Shown: positions 23,570 through 32,532 of the stretch, piece by piece
Position numbering within the stretch: the stretch's first letter is position 1
How the letters are laid out: the number at the start of each line of letters is the position of its first letter
Source: Candidatus Bathyarchaeota archaeon
GTDB lineage: Archaea > Thermoproteota > Bathyarchaeia > JAPDIZ01
DNA: 64,000 nt
Assembly: GCA_029259355.1 (NCBI GenBank)
Contig: JAPDIZ010000002.1
Coordinates: 496,001 to 560,000 of the forward strand
Direction of reading: 5' to 3'
Made by a program: the position numbers and the translations under genes
The notes under the pieces: model-generated
What the model was told of the DNA's origin: nothing
Seen by the model: only the letters and a program-made list of their open reading frames with translations
Databases searched by the model: none

Positions 23570-24085
23570 CTACGCCCAGAGCGGGGGAGGCTCGTCGTCG
23601 AAGTCTTCGGCGTAGTCTAGGTCGAGGTCATCCCCCATCTCAGCTACGAAGGTATCCATAGCGAGCCTTTCATCAACGTATACGTCTCTCCCCGAGAGAA
23701 GCGCGAGCACTATTGCGCTGCTCGGTATAGCGCTGACCCTAACTTCCCTTTCACCATCGACCTGTATGGTCACGGTTGCTCGATAGACCACCGAATCCCC
23801 CCTGGTGATGGCTGAGTCTATCACCACGTCCTTAACTACCCTTGAGAGAACACTCTCCACCTCTGGCATCTCTGAAAGCAGCAACGGCAGGCTCAACCTC
23901 GTGTCGTCTGATAGGTCAACTCCGTTTGCTAGCTTCTCTATGGCTATGGCGATGTCTGGGGGGATGGAGCTCATCACAAACACCTTGCCATGCTCAAGCT
24001 CCATCAGCAGAGCTGGAGAGCCCATACCCATATACGGAGACACGACGACTCTGTAACGCCTAACCCTAAGCTTTGCCACAGGCAA
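23570..24085 (-). CDS. DUF151 (bifunctional nuclease-like) protein
   Basis: A 171-residue member of the DUF151 family, known in bacteria and plants as bifunctional DNase/RNase. GSPALLMELEHGKVFVMSSIPPDIAIAIEKLANG and VRVSAIPSSAIVLALLSGRDVYVDERLA are the two family blocks. The acidic tail (DDLDLDYAEDFDDEPPP) is typical of archaeal members. Nuclease activity in this protein is inferred from family only. It overlaps the end of the broken glycosylase gene by 20 nt, which suggests the two were once expressed together. Confidence 0.82.
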   Translation of the reverse strand: MPVAKLRVRRYRVVVSPYMGMGSPALLMELEHGKVFVMSSIPPDIAIAIEKLANGVDLSDDTRLSLPLLLSEMPEVESVLSRVVKDVVIDSAITRGDSVVYRATVTIQVDGEREVRVSAIPSSAIVLALLSGRDVYVDERLAMDTFVAEMGDDLDLDYAEDFDDEPPPLWA

Positions 24086-24842
24086 CTTGGGTCACTCCAA
24101 AAGCCACGTGTGCTCTCCCTATTTTAACGTTTACTTGGCAGAACCCCTCGACAAGGCACCTGAGGCAGTGGCTCTTTCTGCAGAAGTTCTTCCCAAGCCT
24201 TACGAGAGCTGCTTCCAAGTCTCGAAGGCTTTCAAGCGCAGAGCCCTCTGCAGCCAGCAGCTTCGCTAAGTGCTCAAGCGCCTCACCTCCACTCGCCTCA
24301 GCCGCTACGAGGCCCAAGTTCTTAGCTGCTTGAAGAGCCCACTCGTCGAGAGGTGGGAAAGCCTTTGCCCAAACTCCTCTAAGCTCTCTGAGGAATATGT
24401 GAGTGGTTTTTGCTCCAATCCCCTTCGCCAAACCCCTTATCCTCGCCTCTAGGTCGCGCTCATCCTTCGCAACCCAGTGGAGGTAGTTTAGGCTGCCGCC
24501 ATACCTCTCGATGAGGGAGGTGGAAGCTTGCTGCAGCTTCGAAGCGGTTTTGAAGTCGTACCTAACGTACCCTCCCCTATCCAAGGAGTACACGATCTTC
24601 GCCCAACTCGCTTGCGCAATGCTCTAAGGTGTCGACAACCCATCTTCCACCAGCTGCTTGAAGGTTCTCGACGCTATGCTCTCGGGAATCCTTGCTCCGT
24701 AGAGAAGCGAAGCGAGAAACCACTTGAAGATCTCGCCATCGTCTCCGCCAGAGAGGTCTATCCCAAGTCCTTTGGAGTAGGAAGGGCCAAGCCTGTTGAG
24801 CAGAGTTTTGACAACAAGCTGTTGCGTTATGCAAACCACCAA
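24066..24842 (-). pseudogene. HhH-GPD DNA glycosylase/endonuclease III-like gene with an in-frame TAG
   Basis: Two track ORFs (24624..24842 and 24066..24593) are the same frame, separated only by TAG at 24624-24626: ...FKQLVEDGLSTP-TAG-SIAQASWAKIVYSLDRGGYVRYDFKTASKL. The protein without the stop would be about 258 residues of the endonuclease-III-like fold: FKWFLASLLYGARIPESIASRTF helix block, then IRGLAKGIGAKTTHIFLREL and a C-terminal cysteine-rich end NFCRKSHCLRCLVEGFCQ. A single GAG-to-TAG change would explain it. The downstream half keeps good coding character, so the lesion looks recent. Whether the strain lost the enzyme, reads through, or the base is an error cannot be told here. Confidence 0.75.
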
Positions 24843-24896
24843 AGAGTTAATTGCCAGCTAGTACCCTAAAACGGCTAACCCGGGGGTTTTCTGAGG

Positions 24897-25775
24897 TTGG
24901 CTATTGGCTACGAAACCATTAGAGAAGCTGCGCAAAAGCTGGTCGAAACCGTCAACTACGAAGCTGGGAAACCCCTTGAGCAAGCTCTTCGCGAAGCGTA
25001 TAAGCGAGAGACCAGCGAGCTAGCGAGGAAGAACCTCTGGAACATCCTCAAGTCCATCGAGGTGTCGCGTGCGGAGAAGATACCCCTGTGCCAAGCACCG
25101 GGTCACGCCCCCCTCTTCTTCGTCGAGGTAGGCGAAGGCGTCAAGGTAGACTACAGGCTTGTAGATGCTTTGAAGGAGGCGGTTAGGGGCGCAACCCAGA
25201 GAGGGTTTCTGCGCCCCAGCATAGTCGATGCGGTAACTCGAGAAAACACAGGCGACAACACAGCTCGCTACTACCCGGCTGTCCACGTAGACTTGGTCTC
25301 GGGCAGAGACTGGGTAGACCTCTATGTGGTGCACAAAGCAGGCCCCGCACCGATCAAGGGCATATACTTCGAGGACATGGGCCCAAACATGGAAGCTGTG
25401 GTGGAATACGTCCTCCAAAACGTGGTGTCGATCGGAGCATACCTCTGCCCACCCCTGTTCCTCACAGTTGCGATAGGCGGAATGTCCGACATGTGTATGC
25501 GAGAAAGCGCTAGGGCTTTGCTGAGGCCAATTGGCTCGAGAAACCCCAACCCAAAGCTCGCAAAGCTTGAGGAGAGGATTTTGGAGGCTGTGAACCAGCT
25601 CGGAATAGGCGCTGGGGGGATGGGTGGAGACGTAACCGCTTTGGACGTGTGGGTTGAGGCCGACGGAACCTACCTATACATCGCTGGCGTAGCAAACCAC
25701 CTGCAGTGCTGGCCCATTAGGAGGGGAAGGGCGCGGATATACCGAGACGAAAGCTTCGAGATAGAGGTTTACTAG
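24897..25775 (+). CDS. fumA: Class I fumarate hydratase, alpha subunit
   Basis: A 292-residue N-terminal-type subunit of the two-subunit, oxygen-sensitive 4Fe-4S fumarase. The cluster cysteines are visible in PLCQAPGHAPLFFVEVG, GAYLCPPLFLTVAIGG and SDMCMRESARALL. GIGAGGMGGDVTALDVWVE follows. Starts with TTG at 24897 after gttttctgagg. The beta subunit gene follows after only 4 nt. Interconverts fumarate and malate in central carbon metabolism. Confidence 0.93.
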   Translation: MAIGYETIREAAQKLVETVNYEAGKPLEQALREAYKRETSELARKNLWNILKSIEVSRAEKIPLCQAPGHAPLFFVEVGEGVKVDYRLVDALKEAVRGATQRGFLRPSIVDAVTRENTGDNTARYYPAVHVDLVSGRDWVDLYVVHKAGPAPIKGIYFEDMGPNMEAVVEYVLQNVVSIGAYLCPPLFLTVAIGGMSDMCMRESARALLRPIGSRNPNPKLAKLEERILEAVNQLGIGAGGMGGDVTALDVWVEADGTYLYIAGVANHLQCWPIRRGRARIYRDESFEIEVY

Positions 25776-25779
25776 AGAG

Positions 25780-26397
25780 GTGGTGAGCGTGGCATCCACC
25801 CACTACCTAAGCACGCCCCTCAAGGAAGAGGATGTGCGGAGGCTGAGGGTAGGCGACGAGGTCTACCTATCTGGAATAGTCTATACGCTGCGAGACAAGG
25901 CTCACAGAAGGATTTTGGAGCTCTTTGAAAAGGGAGAGAAGCCTCCGTTTGACCTAGAGGGCGCAGCCATCTTTCACGCAGGCCCCATAGCCGCGAAGAG
26001 GGGAGATAAGTGGGGGCTTGTGGTTGTTGGGCCCACCATCAGCCCTCGCTTTAACAGATATGGGCCATTTGTTATCCGAGAACTCGGAGTAAGAGCCATA
26101 GTAGGCTTTGGCGGCATGGACGAGAAAACCCTCGAGGCGATGTCGAGCGTTGGCGCGGTTTATCTAGCGTATACTGGGGGAGCAGCCTCTGCTTGCACAA
26201 AGGGGTTTAAGGGCTTTAGAGCTGTGCACTGGCTAGAGTTTGGCATGCCAGACGCTGTCTGGGAGCTAATCGCAGAAAACTGGGGCCCGCTGATCGTAGC
26301 GATGGACAGTCATGGCAACAGCCTATATGAGGAGCTGCGTAGGAGTTGGAGCCAAAAGCTAGAGGAGCTCAGGAAGAAGCTCTGGGGCACTGGCTAG
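25780..26397 (+). CDS. fumB: Class I fumarate hydratase, beta subunit
   Basis: A 205-residue C-terminal-type subunit. LRVGDEVYLSGIVYTLRDKAHRRILELFEKGEKPPFDLEGAAIFHAGPIA and VGPTISPRFNRYGPFVIRELGVRAIVGFGGMDEKT are the substrate-binding swivel-domain blocks shared with the C-terminal half of single-chain class I fumarases; AYTGGAASACTKG and LEFGMPDAVWEL complete it. GTG 25780 or the next GTG are both preceded by agagaggtgg. It overlaps the convergent phosphoesterase gene by 4 nt. Confidence 0.93.
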   Translation: MVSVASTHYLSTPLKEEDVRRLRVGDEVYLSGIVYTLRDKAHRRILELFEKGEKPPFDLEGAAIFHAGPIAAKRGDKWGLVVVGPTISPRFNRYGPFVIRELGVRAIVGFGGMDEKTLEAMSSVGAVYLAYTGGAASACTKGFKGFRAVHWLEFGMPDAVWELIAENWGPLIVAMDSHGNSLYEELRRSWSQKLEELRKKLWGTG

Positions 26398-27125
26398 AAG
26401 AAGGAGGTTAGGTCAACCTTTTTCCTCAGCTTAATCACCGTAATTGCCTTAGTAGCTGGAAGCGATACGTTGTAGATAGGGACTTCCCCCACCACAGCTC
26501 TTTGCACAGTTGAGTTGTGGGCATGTCCGTGTATAGCTGCCGCGGGGCGCTGTCGCTTCAAGACACCCTCAAACTTCTTGCACCCAAGGTAGGGCCAGAT
26601 GCTGGGCTTCTCTCCCTTAAGCGTAGCGTACGTAAGAGCATAATGAGAAACCAGCAGCTTCACATCTGTATTGAGCTCAGCCAAAAGCCGCTCTACCTTA
26701 GAAACCCTGTTTCTGTAGGTTTCTTCGATTCCCGGTACGTTCTTAGCTTGCCAAGTAGTGGGTTTGTCCAGGCTCCCCCTAGTCCCCACAACCCCGACCC
26801 TCATTCCAGAGAATTCTAATGTGATGGAGCTGTCGTTTAGCCACGTCACCTCCGACCCATACTCCTCGATAAAGCGAGTCTCCAAGTCGGCGTACTCCTC
26901 GTTTCCAAAGATAGCGACTACTAATCCGTCGTAGCGCCGGCGAAGAGCCGACAGCACATCAGCCATAGCTTCTACCTTTCCCCTTAGGACGATGTCCCCC
27001 GCCAACACGAAGAGGTGCGGCTCTTCTTCCAAAGCCTCTAGGCTCTGGCGGAAGAGCTCTAAGTATCTGGGAGCGTGGACATCAGCAACCGCTGCCACTG
27101 TAACCTCCGACAATTCATCCACCAC
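26394..27125 (-). CDS. Calcineurin-like metallophosphoesterase
   Basis: A 243-residue phosphoesterase. The metal-binding blocks are intact: AVADVHAPRYLE (D-x-H), FVLAGDIVLRG (GD), IFGNEEYAD (GNxE), VSHYALTYA and AIHGHAHNST (GHxH). Substrate unknown; similar archaeal proteins are annotated as general phosphohydrolases. It is divergent from gatC with a 31-nt gap. Confidence 0.85.
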   Translation of the reverse strand: MVDELSEVTVAAVADVHAPRYLELFRQSLEALEEEPHLFVLAGDIVLRGKVEAMADVLSALRRRYDGLVVAIFGNEEYADLETRFIEEYGSEVTWLNDSSITLEFSGMRVGVVGTRGSLDKPTTWQAKNVPGIEETYRNRVSKVERLLAELNTDVKLLVSHYALTYATLKGEKPSIWPYLGCKKFEGVLKRQRPAAAIHGHAHNSTVQRAVVGEVPIYNVSLPATKAITVIKLRKKVDLTSFF

Positions 27126-27156
27126 GGAAAGCTAATTAGCGTCTAGGTGATAGCAG

Positions 27157-27480
27157 TTGCGGGTGCTTGTATTGGGCGAGGAGCGGAGCAGGATTAAGCT
27201 AATCGATGAGGAAACCGTTAGGCACGTTGCTTGGCTGGCTAGATTAGAGGTCTTGGACGACGAAGTCGAGGGCTTCGTGGAACAGTTCAACCGCATATTG
27301 GACTACTTTCGAAAGCTCGACGAAGCAGAGACAGAAGATGTTGAGCCTACTTTTCACGTGCTGAACCTCGTAAACGTGTTTAGAGAAGACGAACCCTTTC
27401 CTCCCATAAGTCCTCAGGAAGCTCTAAAGAACGCTCCAAAGAGCGAAAGAGGCTTCTTCAAAGCGCCCAAGATGGTGTAG
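27157..27480 (+). CDS. gatC: Asp/Glu-tRNA amidotransferase subunit C
   Basis: A 107-residue subunit that stabilises GatA and links it to GatB. LIDEETVRHVAWLARLEVLDDEVEGFVEQFNRILDYFRKLDEAETEDVEPTFHVLNLVNVFREDEP is the full GatC pattern. TTG 27157 is preceded by aggtga. It heads gatC-gatA-gatB (gaps 6 and 9 nt). In archaea GatCAB usually makes Asn-tRNA(Asn) from Asp-tRNA(Asn). Confidence 0.93.
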   Translation: MRVLVLGEERSRIKLIDEETVRHVAWLARLEVLDDEVEGFVEQFNRILDYFRKLDEAETEDVEPTFHVLNLVNVFREDEPFPPISPQEALKNAPKSERGFFKAPKMV

Positions 27481-27486
27481 AGATGG

Positions 27487-28953
27487 TTGAGCATGGGTGG
27501 GGCAAAGCTACACGCACACCATGTAGCCGAGCTTGTTCGAAGAGGCGATCTTTCCGCATACGAACACGTCTGTCAAATCCTAGAAAAAATCGAGAGGATA
27601 GAGGACAAAGTAAGAGCATACATCACGCTGATTCCCGATATAGCCCTGGAAAAAGCCAAGGAGGTAGATCGTAAGGTAGAGAAGGGGAAGAGGCTGGGAA
27701 AGCTTGCGGGAGTAGTCCTGGCCATAAAAGATGTGATATCTACGAAGGGTATTCCGACTACTTGTGGGTCGCTCATGCTTCAGGACTATATCCCGCCATA
27801 TGACGCCACAGCTGTTGAGAGAGCAGTTGCTGAAGACGCCATAATCATTGGTAAGACCAACATGGACGAGTTTGCGATGGGCTCTACGACAGAGAACAGC
27901 GCGTTCGGACCAACCTTCAACCCATGGGACCTCTCGAGGGTTCCCGGGGGGTCTTCAGGGGGGAGCGCTGCAGCATTAGCTGCGGGAGAAGCCGACATCT
28001 CCCTAGGAAGCGACACGGGAGGCTCGGTGAGGTGTCCAGCCAGCTTCTGCGGCGTAGTGGGGCTTAAGCCCACATATGGGCTGGTCAGTAGGTACGGGCT
28101 GATAGCTTACGCCAACAGCTTGGAGCAGATAGGCCCCCTAACCCTTTGCGTAAGGGATTGCGCCCTGCTCATGGAGGTCGTCTCTGGACACGACCCCAGA
28201 GACAGCACCTCCATACCAACTGAACCCAAGAAGTATCAAGACGTTTTGGAGAAAGGCGTTGAGGGGTTGAGGATCGGGGTTCCCGAAGAGATGATTGGGG
28301 AGGGGGTTGACCCGCTGGTGGCTAAGGAGGTGTGGAGAGCCGTAGATACGCTCAGCGAACTGGGCGCTGTCTGCGAAGAAACCTCGCTTCCCTCTCTCGA
28401 GTACTCCCTCGCAGCTTACTACGTGATCGCCATGTCTGAAGCTAGCTCCAACCTAGCGAGGTATGACGGAGTACGCTATGGATTCAGAGCTCCTGATGAG
28501 GGAATGGACTGGAGCTCTGCTTACTCGAAAACGCGGAGGCTTGGGTTTGGGCCAGAGGTGAGGAGGAGGATTTTGCTGGGAACCTACGCTCTCTCCGCTG
28601 GGTACTTCGACAAATACTACCTAAAGGCTATGAAGGTAAGGACCCTTATCAAGCGCGACTTTGACGAAGCCTTCAAGAGGTTTGATGTGCTGGCAAGCCC
28701 CACTATGCCAATCCTACCGCCCAAGATAGGCGAAAAAGTCGCTGACCCTCTTTCGATGTACATGTGCGACATAGACACGGTACCAGCTAACTTGGCGGGA
28801 ATTCCATCGATATCGGTTCCATGCGGTTTGGTCGACGGTCTACCAGTTGGGTTTCAAGCCATGGCTCCTCCGCTGGGTGAGGAGCTTCTCTTGAGGGTTG
28901 GGTACGCTCTAGAGTCTCAGGTTAGGCTTTATGAACGTATTCCCGTAGTCTGA
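27487..28953 (+). CDS. gatA: Asp/Glu-tRNA amidotransferase subunit A
   Basis: A 488-residue amidase that releases ammonia from glutamine. The Ser-cisSer-Lys triad is visible: VLAIKDVIS gives the lysine (near 79), PGGSSGGSAAALAAGEADISLGSDTGGSVRCPASFCGVVGLKPTYG gives both serines (near 155-180). Starts TTG 27487; ATG 27493 is also possible. Middle gene of gatCAB. Confidence 0.95.
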   Translation: MSMGGAKLHAHHVAELVRRGDLSAYEHVCQILEKIERIEDKVRAYITLIPDIALEKAKEVDRKVEKGKRLGKLAGVVLAIKDVISTKGIPTTCGSLMLQDYIPPYDATAVERAVAEDAIIIGKTNMDEFAMGSTTENSAFGPTFNPWDLSRVPGGSSGGSAAALAAGEADISLGSDTGGSVRCPASFCGVVGLKPTYGLVSRYGLIAYANSLEQIGPLTLCVRDCALLMEVVSGHDPRDSTSIPTEPKKYQDVLEKGVEGLRIGVPEEMIGEGVDPLVAKEVWRAVDTLSELGAVCEETSLPSLEYSLAAYYVIAMSEASSNLARYDGVRYGFRAPDEGMDWSSAYSKTRRLGFGPEVRRRILLGTYALSAGYFDKYYLKAMKVRTLIKRDFDEAFKRFDVLASPTMPILPPKIGEKVADPLSMYMCDIDTVPANLAGIPSISVPCGLVDGLPVGFQAMAPPLGEELLLRVGYALESQVRLYERIPVV

Positions 28954-28962
28954 GGTGATTGG

Positions 28963-30399
28963 GTGTCGGAGAAGGTTGTGATAGGTTTAGAGGTTCACTG
29001 TCAACTCACCTCGCTTAAGACGAAGCTGTTTTGCTCTTGCCCATCCAACTACAGGGGTAGAGAGCCCAACACGCTGGTTTGTCCAACCTGCTTGGGGCTA
29101 CCGGGATCGCTACCCGTGCTCAACCAGAAGGCTCTTGAGTACGGGTTGATGGTTGCGCTAGCCCTAAACTGCAAGATACCGAAGAGGACCATGTTCTTCA
29201 GAAAGAACTACTTCTACCCCGATATGGCGAAGAACTTCCAAATCTCTATGTTCGACAGAGCGGGTGGGGCTCCACTCGGATACGACGGATACGTCACGCT
29301 CGCAGTAGGCGGCACTCAGAAGCTTGTGAGGATTAGGAGAGTCCACCTTGAAGAAGACCCGGGGAGGCTAGTATACCCCGGAACCATAGACACAGCTCCC
29401 TACACGCTTGTAGACTACAACAGGCATGGAGTGGCTCTGGTCGAAGTGGTGACTGAGCCAGACTTTGAGTCTCCGAAGGAGGCAAGAGCGTTTCTGCAGA
29501 AGCTGAGGTCTATCCTAGAACACTTGGGCGTATTCGATGGTGGGCTAGAGGGTGCTATGAGGTGCGACGCAAACATATCAATTGCTGGAGGAGCACGTGT
29601 AGAAGTGAAGAACATAGGATCGTTCAAAGACGTTGAGCGAGCGCTAACCTTTGAGATAATGAGACAAAAGCAGCTACTCGCTAAGAAAGTCGCGGTGGTT
29701 AGGGAGACTAGGCACTGGGATGGTGAGCGCAGGATAACGGTTTCGCTTAGAACTAAGGAGGAGGAATACGACTATAGATACTTCCCCGAGCCAGATTTGG
29801 TTCCAGTAGAGATCACGGAGGAGATGCTTGACCAGATTAAGGCTAGACTTCCCGAGCTGCCCGATGCTAGGCAGAAGAGGTTTGTGTCGCAGTATGGCTT
29901 ACCAGGGTACGATGCGATGGTTTTGACGAGCGACAAAGCACTAGCAGACTTCTTCGAAAAAGCCGTAGCCGCCTATGGAAAGCCGAAGGTAGTTTCCAAC
30001 TGGCTTATGAGCGACGTGCTTCGATGCCTAAACGAGTACAACTTGGAGATATGGGAGTCTAAGCTCACCCCAGAGCACTTGGTTGAGATGCTCAAGCTGA
30101 TTGACGAGGGAGTGATAAGCGGAAAGATAGCCAAGAACATACTCTGGGACATGGTTTCCTCAGGTAAAAGCCCAAAGCAAATCGTCGAGGAGCGGGGGCT
30201 CACCAGAATCGCTGACGAGGAATACCTACGCAAGCTAGTAGACGAGGTGTTTAAGGAAAACCCCAAGGCGGTGGAAGACGCTTTGAGCGACGAGAAAGCG
30301 ATACACTTCTTGGTGGGGCAGCTTATGAAGAAGACGCGAGGCAGAGCCGACCCCCAACTAGCTAACAAGATCATCAGAGAAAAGCTCGCATCAAAGTGA
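28963..30399 (+). CDS. gatB: Asp/Glu-tRNA amidotransferase subunit B
   Basis: A 478-residue kinase/transamidase subunit. IGLEVHCQLTSLKTKLFCSCPSNYRGREPNTLVCPTCLGLPGSLPVLNQKA includes the GatB signature and four zinc cysteines; RVHLEEDPGRL, DYNRHGVALVEVVTEPD and RCDANISI are active-site blocks. The C-terminal YqeY-like helical tail (ISGKIAKNILWDMVSSGKSPKQIVEERGL...) recognises tRNA. Last gene of gatCAB. Confidence 0.95.
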   Translation: MSEKVVIGLEVHCQLTSLKTKLFCSCPSNYRGREPNTLVCPTCLGLPGSLPVLNQKALEYGLMVALALNCKIPKRTMFFRKNYFYPDMAKNFQISMFDRAGGAPLGYDGYVTLAVGGTQKLVRIRRVHLEEDPGRLVYPGTIDTAPYTLVDYNRHGVALVEVVTEPDFESPKEARAFLQKLRSILEHLGVFDGGLEGAMRCDANISIAGGARVEVKNIGSFKDVERALTFEIMRQKQLLAKKVAVVRETRHWDGERRITVSLRTKEEEYDYRYFPEPDLVPVEITEEMLDQIKARLPELPDARQKRFVSQYGLPGYDAMVLTSDKALADFFEKAVAAYGKPKVVSNWLMSDVLRCLNEYNLEIWESKLTPEHLVEMLKLIDEGVISGKIAKNILWDMVSSGKSPKQIVEERGLTRIADEEYLRKLVDEVFKENPKAVEDALSDEKAIHFLVGQLMKKTRGRADPQLANKIIREKLASK

Positions 30400-30426
30400 T
30401 TGGTGGGTCAGTTCGTCGCGAGTTCT

Positions 30427-30801
30427 TCATCGATCCGACTGGGACGGCGCCCTCATCCCCGGCTCAAAACGGGCTTGGGCTTCTATTAAGCGTTTCCTTA
30501 GCGCCTCTATGGTCCCTGATACCCTAACAGCTCGTAGTACACACCTAGCGTTTCCAACCCTCTCGACAAATGCGATGGATGCCCTGACCTGATCGACGTA
30601 ATTGTGAGCACACGACACGATGAACACGTCTTCGTACGGCCATCTTCTGATGGGAACTAGCCTTAGGTTAGCTCTGGATAGCGCGGCGATGCCGAATAGC
30701 TTCGCAAAGCTTTGGCGAAGCGCTTCAAACACCTCCTCTCTCCTTGGAAGAACGCCTTCGCACAGCGCTTCCACAGCTACGTATCTTCTCCTAGTGGCCA
30801 C
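30427..30801 (-). CDS. rnp2: RNase P protein component 2 (Pop5)
   Basis: A 124-residue Pop5-family protein, which pairs with Rpp30 on the catalytic domain of RNase P RNA. RRRYVAVEALCEGVLPRREEVFEALRQSFAKLFGIAALSRANLRLVPIRRWPYEDVFIVSCAHNYVDQVRASIAFVERVGNARCVLRAVRVSGTIEALRKRL matches the family. It overlaps the Rpp30 gene by 11 nt, as commonly seen in archaea. Confidence 0.92.
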   Translation of the reverse strand: MATRRRYVAVEALCEGVLPRREEVFEALRQSFAKLFGIAALSRANLRLVPIRRWPYEDVFIVSCAHNYVDQVRASIAFVERVGNARCVLRAVRVSGTIEALRKRLIEAQARFEPGMRAPSQSDR

Positions 30802-31516
30802 AGCTACTCCTCACCACCCAAATCCCATCAGCTACGAACCTGCTACTAAGCTTCAGCCGGTTCTTCGACACCAGGTCTCGAGCGTACCGTGAAATACCGT
30901 ACTTAGCTGTTCTTGAATCCACGCCAAGGACGGTGGTGCAAAAGGCTATTAAGTCCCTAGGTGCTCTAAGGCCAAACTCGTCGAAAGCGAAGCTCGTAGG
31001 CAAAACTGGCACATCCTCTCTGCAGGCGAACCCCAATTCGATGCTGACTCTCCAAAGCTCTCCAAGGAGCCCCTCTCCTTCGAGTTTAGCTAGCTCACCT
31101 ACACGAACCTCGTAAGCAGTTTCTCCCTCTGCAGCGAAAGCTGCCTCAACCCCCCTAAACAAGGGTTTTTCTGATCTGGGGAAGTAGACAATATCCACTC
31201 TTCTATCTCTACACGCTGCTCTCGCTACGCTAGCGTTTTTGCAGCATACCGCAACTATCTCGAAGCGCCTCCTAACCTTGTTCAGGAGCCTACGAAGCTC
31301 AGCTTCGCTCTCAGGCGCTAGATCAACTCTCGACGACGCATCCAACCCAAGCGAAGAACAAATCCTCTTAGCCTTTTCGAAGCTCTGATCAGGTTCGTTG
31401 AGGGGTAGCGAAAAACCCAACAAGCCATAGCCAAGGACGAGGGCTCTCTCCGCAAGAGACCTCAAGACATCTTCCTCAAAGGCTTGCGGCGCAACACAAA
31501 GGTCAGCAAAGACCAA
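30791..31516 (-). CDS. rnp3: RNase P protein component 3 (Rpp30)
   Basis: A 241-residue TIM-barrel-like Rpp30. FADLCVAPQAFEEDVLRSLAERALVLGYGLLGFSLPL is the N-terminal strand-helix, RFEIVAVCCKNASVARAACRDRRVDIVYFPRSEK the middle, and FAFDEFGLRAPRDLIAFCTTVLGVDSRTAKYGISRYARDLVSKN the C-terminal block. GTG start at 31516. It lies between pop5 and the COG1325 gene. Confidence 0.9.
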   Translation of the reverse strand: MVFADLCVAPQAFEEDVLRSLAERALVLGYGLLGFSLPLNEPDQSFEKAKRICSSLGLDASSRVDLAPESEAELRRLLNKVRRRFEIVAVCCKNASVARAACRDRRVDIVYFPRSEKPLFRGVEAAFAAEGETAYEVRVGELAKLEGEGLLGELWRVSIELGFACREDVPVLPTSFAFDEFGLRAPRDLIAFCTTVLGVDSRTAKYGISRYARDLVSKNRLKLSSRFVADGIWVVRSSCGH

Positions 31517-31518
31517 AC

Positions 31519-31965
31519 CTACATCAGCCCGAGCTCTTCAAGAGCAGAAACTGCTTCCTCGACTGAGGTAAGCCTTCCGCCTAACGACACCTTGACCCTG
31601 ATCGGGTCTTCGTCTGTGAGCCTAGCTTCACCCAAGTAGGCTGCTTGCTTGTTCAGCCTTAGGTAGAGGTTCATGCTTCGATCTAACCTCCTCCCAAGCT
31701 CCTTGCGTAGCTGAAGCTTGTCGGCTTGAGACATCTTGTTCGCAATCCTCTCCAGCGTCTTCTGAGCACCTACCCCGGATACCCTGATCCTAAACATGGT
31801 GATCGGGTTGCCGTAGTGGCCGCTCAGCCTCTGCGTCTTTATCTTAGCTTTTTCGCGCAGCTCCTCGGGAATGAGCGAGAGCGCAGCCTCCAAGACTTTT
31901 TCCGGGGATTCAGTTGCGTGAGAAAAAGTCTCGAGCTCCACATACTTCACGATCCTACGCGACAA
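31519..31965 (-). CDS. Predicted RNA-binding protein, COG1325 type
   Basis: A 148-residue protein of the archaeal family once predicted as an extra exosome subunit. VKYVELETFSHATESPEKVLEAALSLIPEEL, KTQRLSGHYGNPITMFRIRVSG and YLRLNKQAAYLGEARLTDEDPIRVKVSLGG are the conserved parts; the fold resembles the U1/L5-type RNA-binding proteins. It is encoded between rpl15e and the RNase P proteins, its usual place, which supports a role in RNA processing. Activity not demonstrated by the sequence. Confidence 0.85.
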   Translation of the reverse strand: MSRRIVKYVELETFSHATESPEKVLEAALSLIPEELREKAKIKTQRLSGHYGNPITMFRIRVSGVGAQKTLERIANKMSQADKLQLRKELGRRLDRSMNLYLRLNKQAAYLGEARLTDEDPIRVKVSLGGRLTSVEEAVSALEELGLM

Positions 31966-31977
31966 GGAATAGACCTC

Positions 31978-32532
31978 TTAAGGGGTCTTCTTCTTGCCTA
32001 AGCCCCTCTTCTTCCGCAAACCTCTCATTTTCTTGCCAGCAGAGGTAAGCCCCCTAAACACCCTACCCCTGTGCTTCCCCGACGAAATCCACCTAATATC
32101 CGGATCGCTCTTTATGGCTGGATGATGGGGATCAACCATTATAACCTCAAACCACTTGTAGCGACCATCCTCCCAAACCCAATAGGAGTTTAGCACCTCT
32201 AGGTTAGGGAACTTCCTAGCCGCTCTCTCCTCAGCGATTAGCCTAAGGCTCTTGGCGGGGGTTTTCTTTGCAACACCCATTCTCTTCTGCCGCCTACCCG
32301 CTTTAGGCCTAGGGGCTCGCCTACCACCTCTCCTAACCCTGACGCGTACTACCACAAAGCCCTGCTTAGCTTTATAGCCAAGCTCCCTAGCCCTATTTAT
32401 CCGCGTGGGCTTGTCTACCTTAACCACAGCTTGTTCCCGTCTCCACTTAATGACCCTCTCCTTCATAACTTCGTAAACGTAGGTGTCTCTGGGCCTCTTC
32501 CAAGCAAGTGCCATATACTTGTACATCGACAT
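31978..32532 (-). CDS. rpl15e: Ribosomal protein L15e
   Basis: A 184-residue large-subunit protein. [84 protein letters not shown] is the strongly conserved N-terminal half, [39 protein letters not shown] the middle, and a lysine-rich tail ends it. ATG 32532 or 32526 (MYKYM). It abuts serA on the same strand. Confidence 0.95.
   Translation of the reverse strand: MSMYKYMALAWKRPRDTYVYEVMKERVIKWRREQAVVKVDKPTRINRARELGYKAKQGFVVVRVRVRRGGRRAPRPKAGRRQKRMGVAKKTPAKSLRLIAEERAARKFPNLEVLNSYWVWEDGRYKWFEVIMVDPHHPAIKSDPDIRWISSGKHRGRVFRGLTSAGKKMRGLRKKRGLGKKKTP

Noticed and set aside
24624-24626. Pyrrolysine at the TAG in the glycosylase gene
   Set aside because: The window has many genes ending in TAG, no pyl genes, and the position aligns with an ordinary Glu in this fold.
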